A stretch of 7,015 bases of DNA from JAAAOH01 sp046540795 (GTDB taxonomy: Bacteria > Spirochaetota > Spirochaetia > DSM-27196 > PWMO01), in contig JBKHEN010000134.1 of the NCBI GenBank assembly GCA_046540795.1, positions 1 through 7,015 of the forward strand. The letters are read 5' to 3'. The translations under genes and the position numbers were made by a program. A model generated the notes under the pieces. The model searched no databases. It worked only from the letters and a program-made list of their open reading frames with translations, and was not told the origin of the DNA. Below are positions 6,556-7,015 of this stretch, piece by piece. Numbering within the stretch: position 1 is the first letter of the stretch; every line of letters begins with the position of its first letter.

Positions 6556-6983
6556 TCTCTGCCCTCCTCGTGATAGTTCCGCAGGTATTGAACCAGCTCC
6601 TCCACCGTGAACCCGTACGACGCCGCTTGACTGACGAATCCTCGCACGAGCTGACAGAGGACCTGGTCCCGCTCGATCTCCGAGAGCGCTACGTCCTTGT
6701 CGCTGATGAAGGTCCCCGTACCGTGCTGCGTGCTCACCAGGCCGCGAATCTCCAGCTCCGTGTAGGCACGAGCCACGGTGTTCGGATTGACCTGTAGATC
6801 GACGGCAAGCCCGCGGACCGTCGGTAACTGATGTCCCGGCTTCAGCCGGCCGTCCGCCACCGCCATTTCGATCTGCAAAATGATCTGACGGTAGAAGGGG
6901 ATGCCGTTTCCGGGGTCGAGAACGATGTCGATGTCCCTGCCCTTGCCCTTGCCGTCGTGTCCCACGGCCGCCTCTTCGTTCAC
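6552..6983 (-). CDS. GntR-family transcriptional regulator, YtrA subfamily
   Basis: Probable DNA-binding repressor or regulator of this operon. As read from the GTG at 6983 it has 143 residues. A winged helix-turn-helix spans about residues 30-94: it opens with IPFYRQI, continues with LKPGHQLPTVRGLA and the recognition-helix region VNPNTVARAYTELE, and ends in the wing GTGTFIS. Only about 50 helical residues follow, with no large ligand-binding domain. That short C-terminus defines the YtrA subfamily, whose members usually sit at the head of ABC-transporter operons and autoregulate them, as here. The stop overlaps the next gene's start (ATGA). The start is uncertain. The GTG at 6983 has a GGAG only 3 nt away; a GTG at residue 7 has a better-spaced GAAGAGG; and the frame stays open to the window edge, so a start further upstream is possible. 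Family confident; regulation of this operon inferred from position. Confidence 0.9.
   Translation of the reverse strand: MNEEAAVGHDGKGKGRDIDIVLDPGNGIPFYRQIILQIEMAVADGRLKPGHQLPTVRGLAVDLQVNPNTVARAYTELEIRGLVSTQHGTGTFISDKDVALSEIERDQVLCQLVRGFVSQAASYGFTVEELVQYLRNYHEEGRE
6562..6567 (-). promoter_or_regulatory. Shine-Dalgarno of the SPFH gene
   Basis: GGAGGG (minus strand) lies 6 nt before the ATG at 6555, inside the 3' end of the GntR gene. With the ATGA stop/start overlap at 6552-6555 it fixes the slipin start and indicates translational coupling of the regulator and the slipin. Confidence 0.75.
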
Positions 6984-6997
6984 GCGCTCCGGTGCCC

Positions 6998-7013
6998 GGG
7001 CGCTCGGGCGCCC
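6998..7013. promoter_or_regulatory. 6-bp inverted repeat upstream of the GntR gene
   Basis: GGGCGC and GCGCCC arms are separated by a 4-nt loop, 15 nt upstream of the GTG at 6983. GntR dimers bind inverted repeats and YtrA-type genes are often autoregulated, so this could be part of an operator. The arms are pure G/C in a GC-rich region, the window stops 2 nt beyond, and the stretch could still be coding if the regulator starts further upstream. No promoter -10/-35 pair can be seen in the few bases available. Confidence 0.2.
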
Positions 7014-7015
7014 TC

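Noticed and set aside
6900..6983. Treating the GTG at 6983 as a certain start for the GntR regulator.
   Set aside because: A GTG at residue 7 has a better-spaced ribosome site and the frame is open to the window edge, so the annotated start is only the longest option visible.

Overview
The window is a GC-rich, densely packed stretch from a diderm (Gram-negative-type) bacterium. Every gene I can support lies on the minus strand, so transcription runs from the high-coordinate end to the low-coordinate end. The outer membrane is inferred from the last gene, an exported beta-barrel-like protein ending in Phe, and from a LolA-like periplasmic protein. The gene mix and composition would suit a high-GC spirochaete or a similar free-living diderm, but this is a weak guess. 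I see no mobile element, RNA gene or CRISPR array.

In transcription order the layout is: (1) a YtrA-type GntR regulator (6552-6983), whose true start may lie beyond the window edge; (2) a slipin/stomatin-like SPFH protein with an unusual multi-pass N-terminal extension (5383-6555); (3) a LolD/MacB-type ABC ATPase (4713-5396); (4) and (5) two different FtsX/LolE-type permeases (3442-4710 and 2194-3420); (6) a LolA-like 'outer membrane lipoprotein-sorting' periplasmic protein (1298-2122); (7) a putative outer-membrane beta-barrel protein (9-1304). The junctions are a 4-bp ATGA overlap, a 14-bp overlap, a 2-bp gap, a 21-bp gap, a 71-bp gap and a 7-bp overlap. This is the architecture of a single operon with translational coupling. 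The only non-coding stretch of any size is the 71-bp gap between genes 5 and 6. The promoter of gene 1 and any terminator after gene 7 are outside the window or cut by its edges.

Read together, the genes suggest one envelope-spanning transport machine. The ATPase and the two permeases would extract a lipid, lipoprotein or other amphiphile from the inner membrane. The LolA-fold protein would carry it across the periplasm, and the barrel would be the outer-membrane end point. The slipin would organise the membrane around the transporter, and the GntR protein would sense a signal and control the operon. The families are recognised from motifs. The joint function, the substrate and the role of the slipin are inference. 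This operon is the best candidate for an undescribed system in the window.
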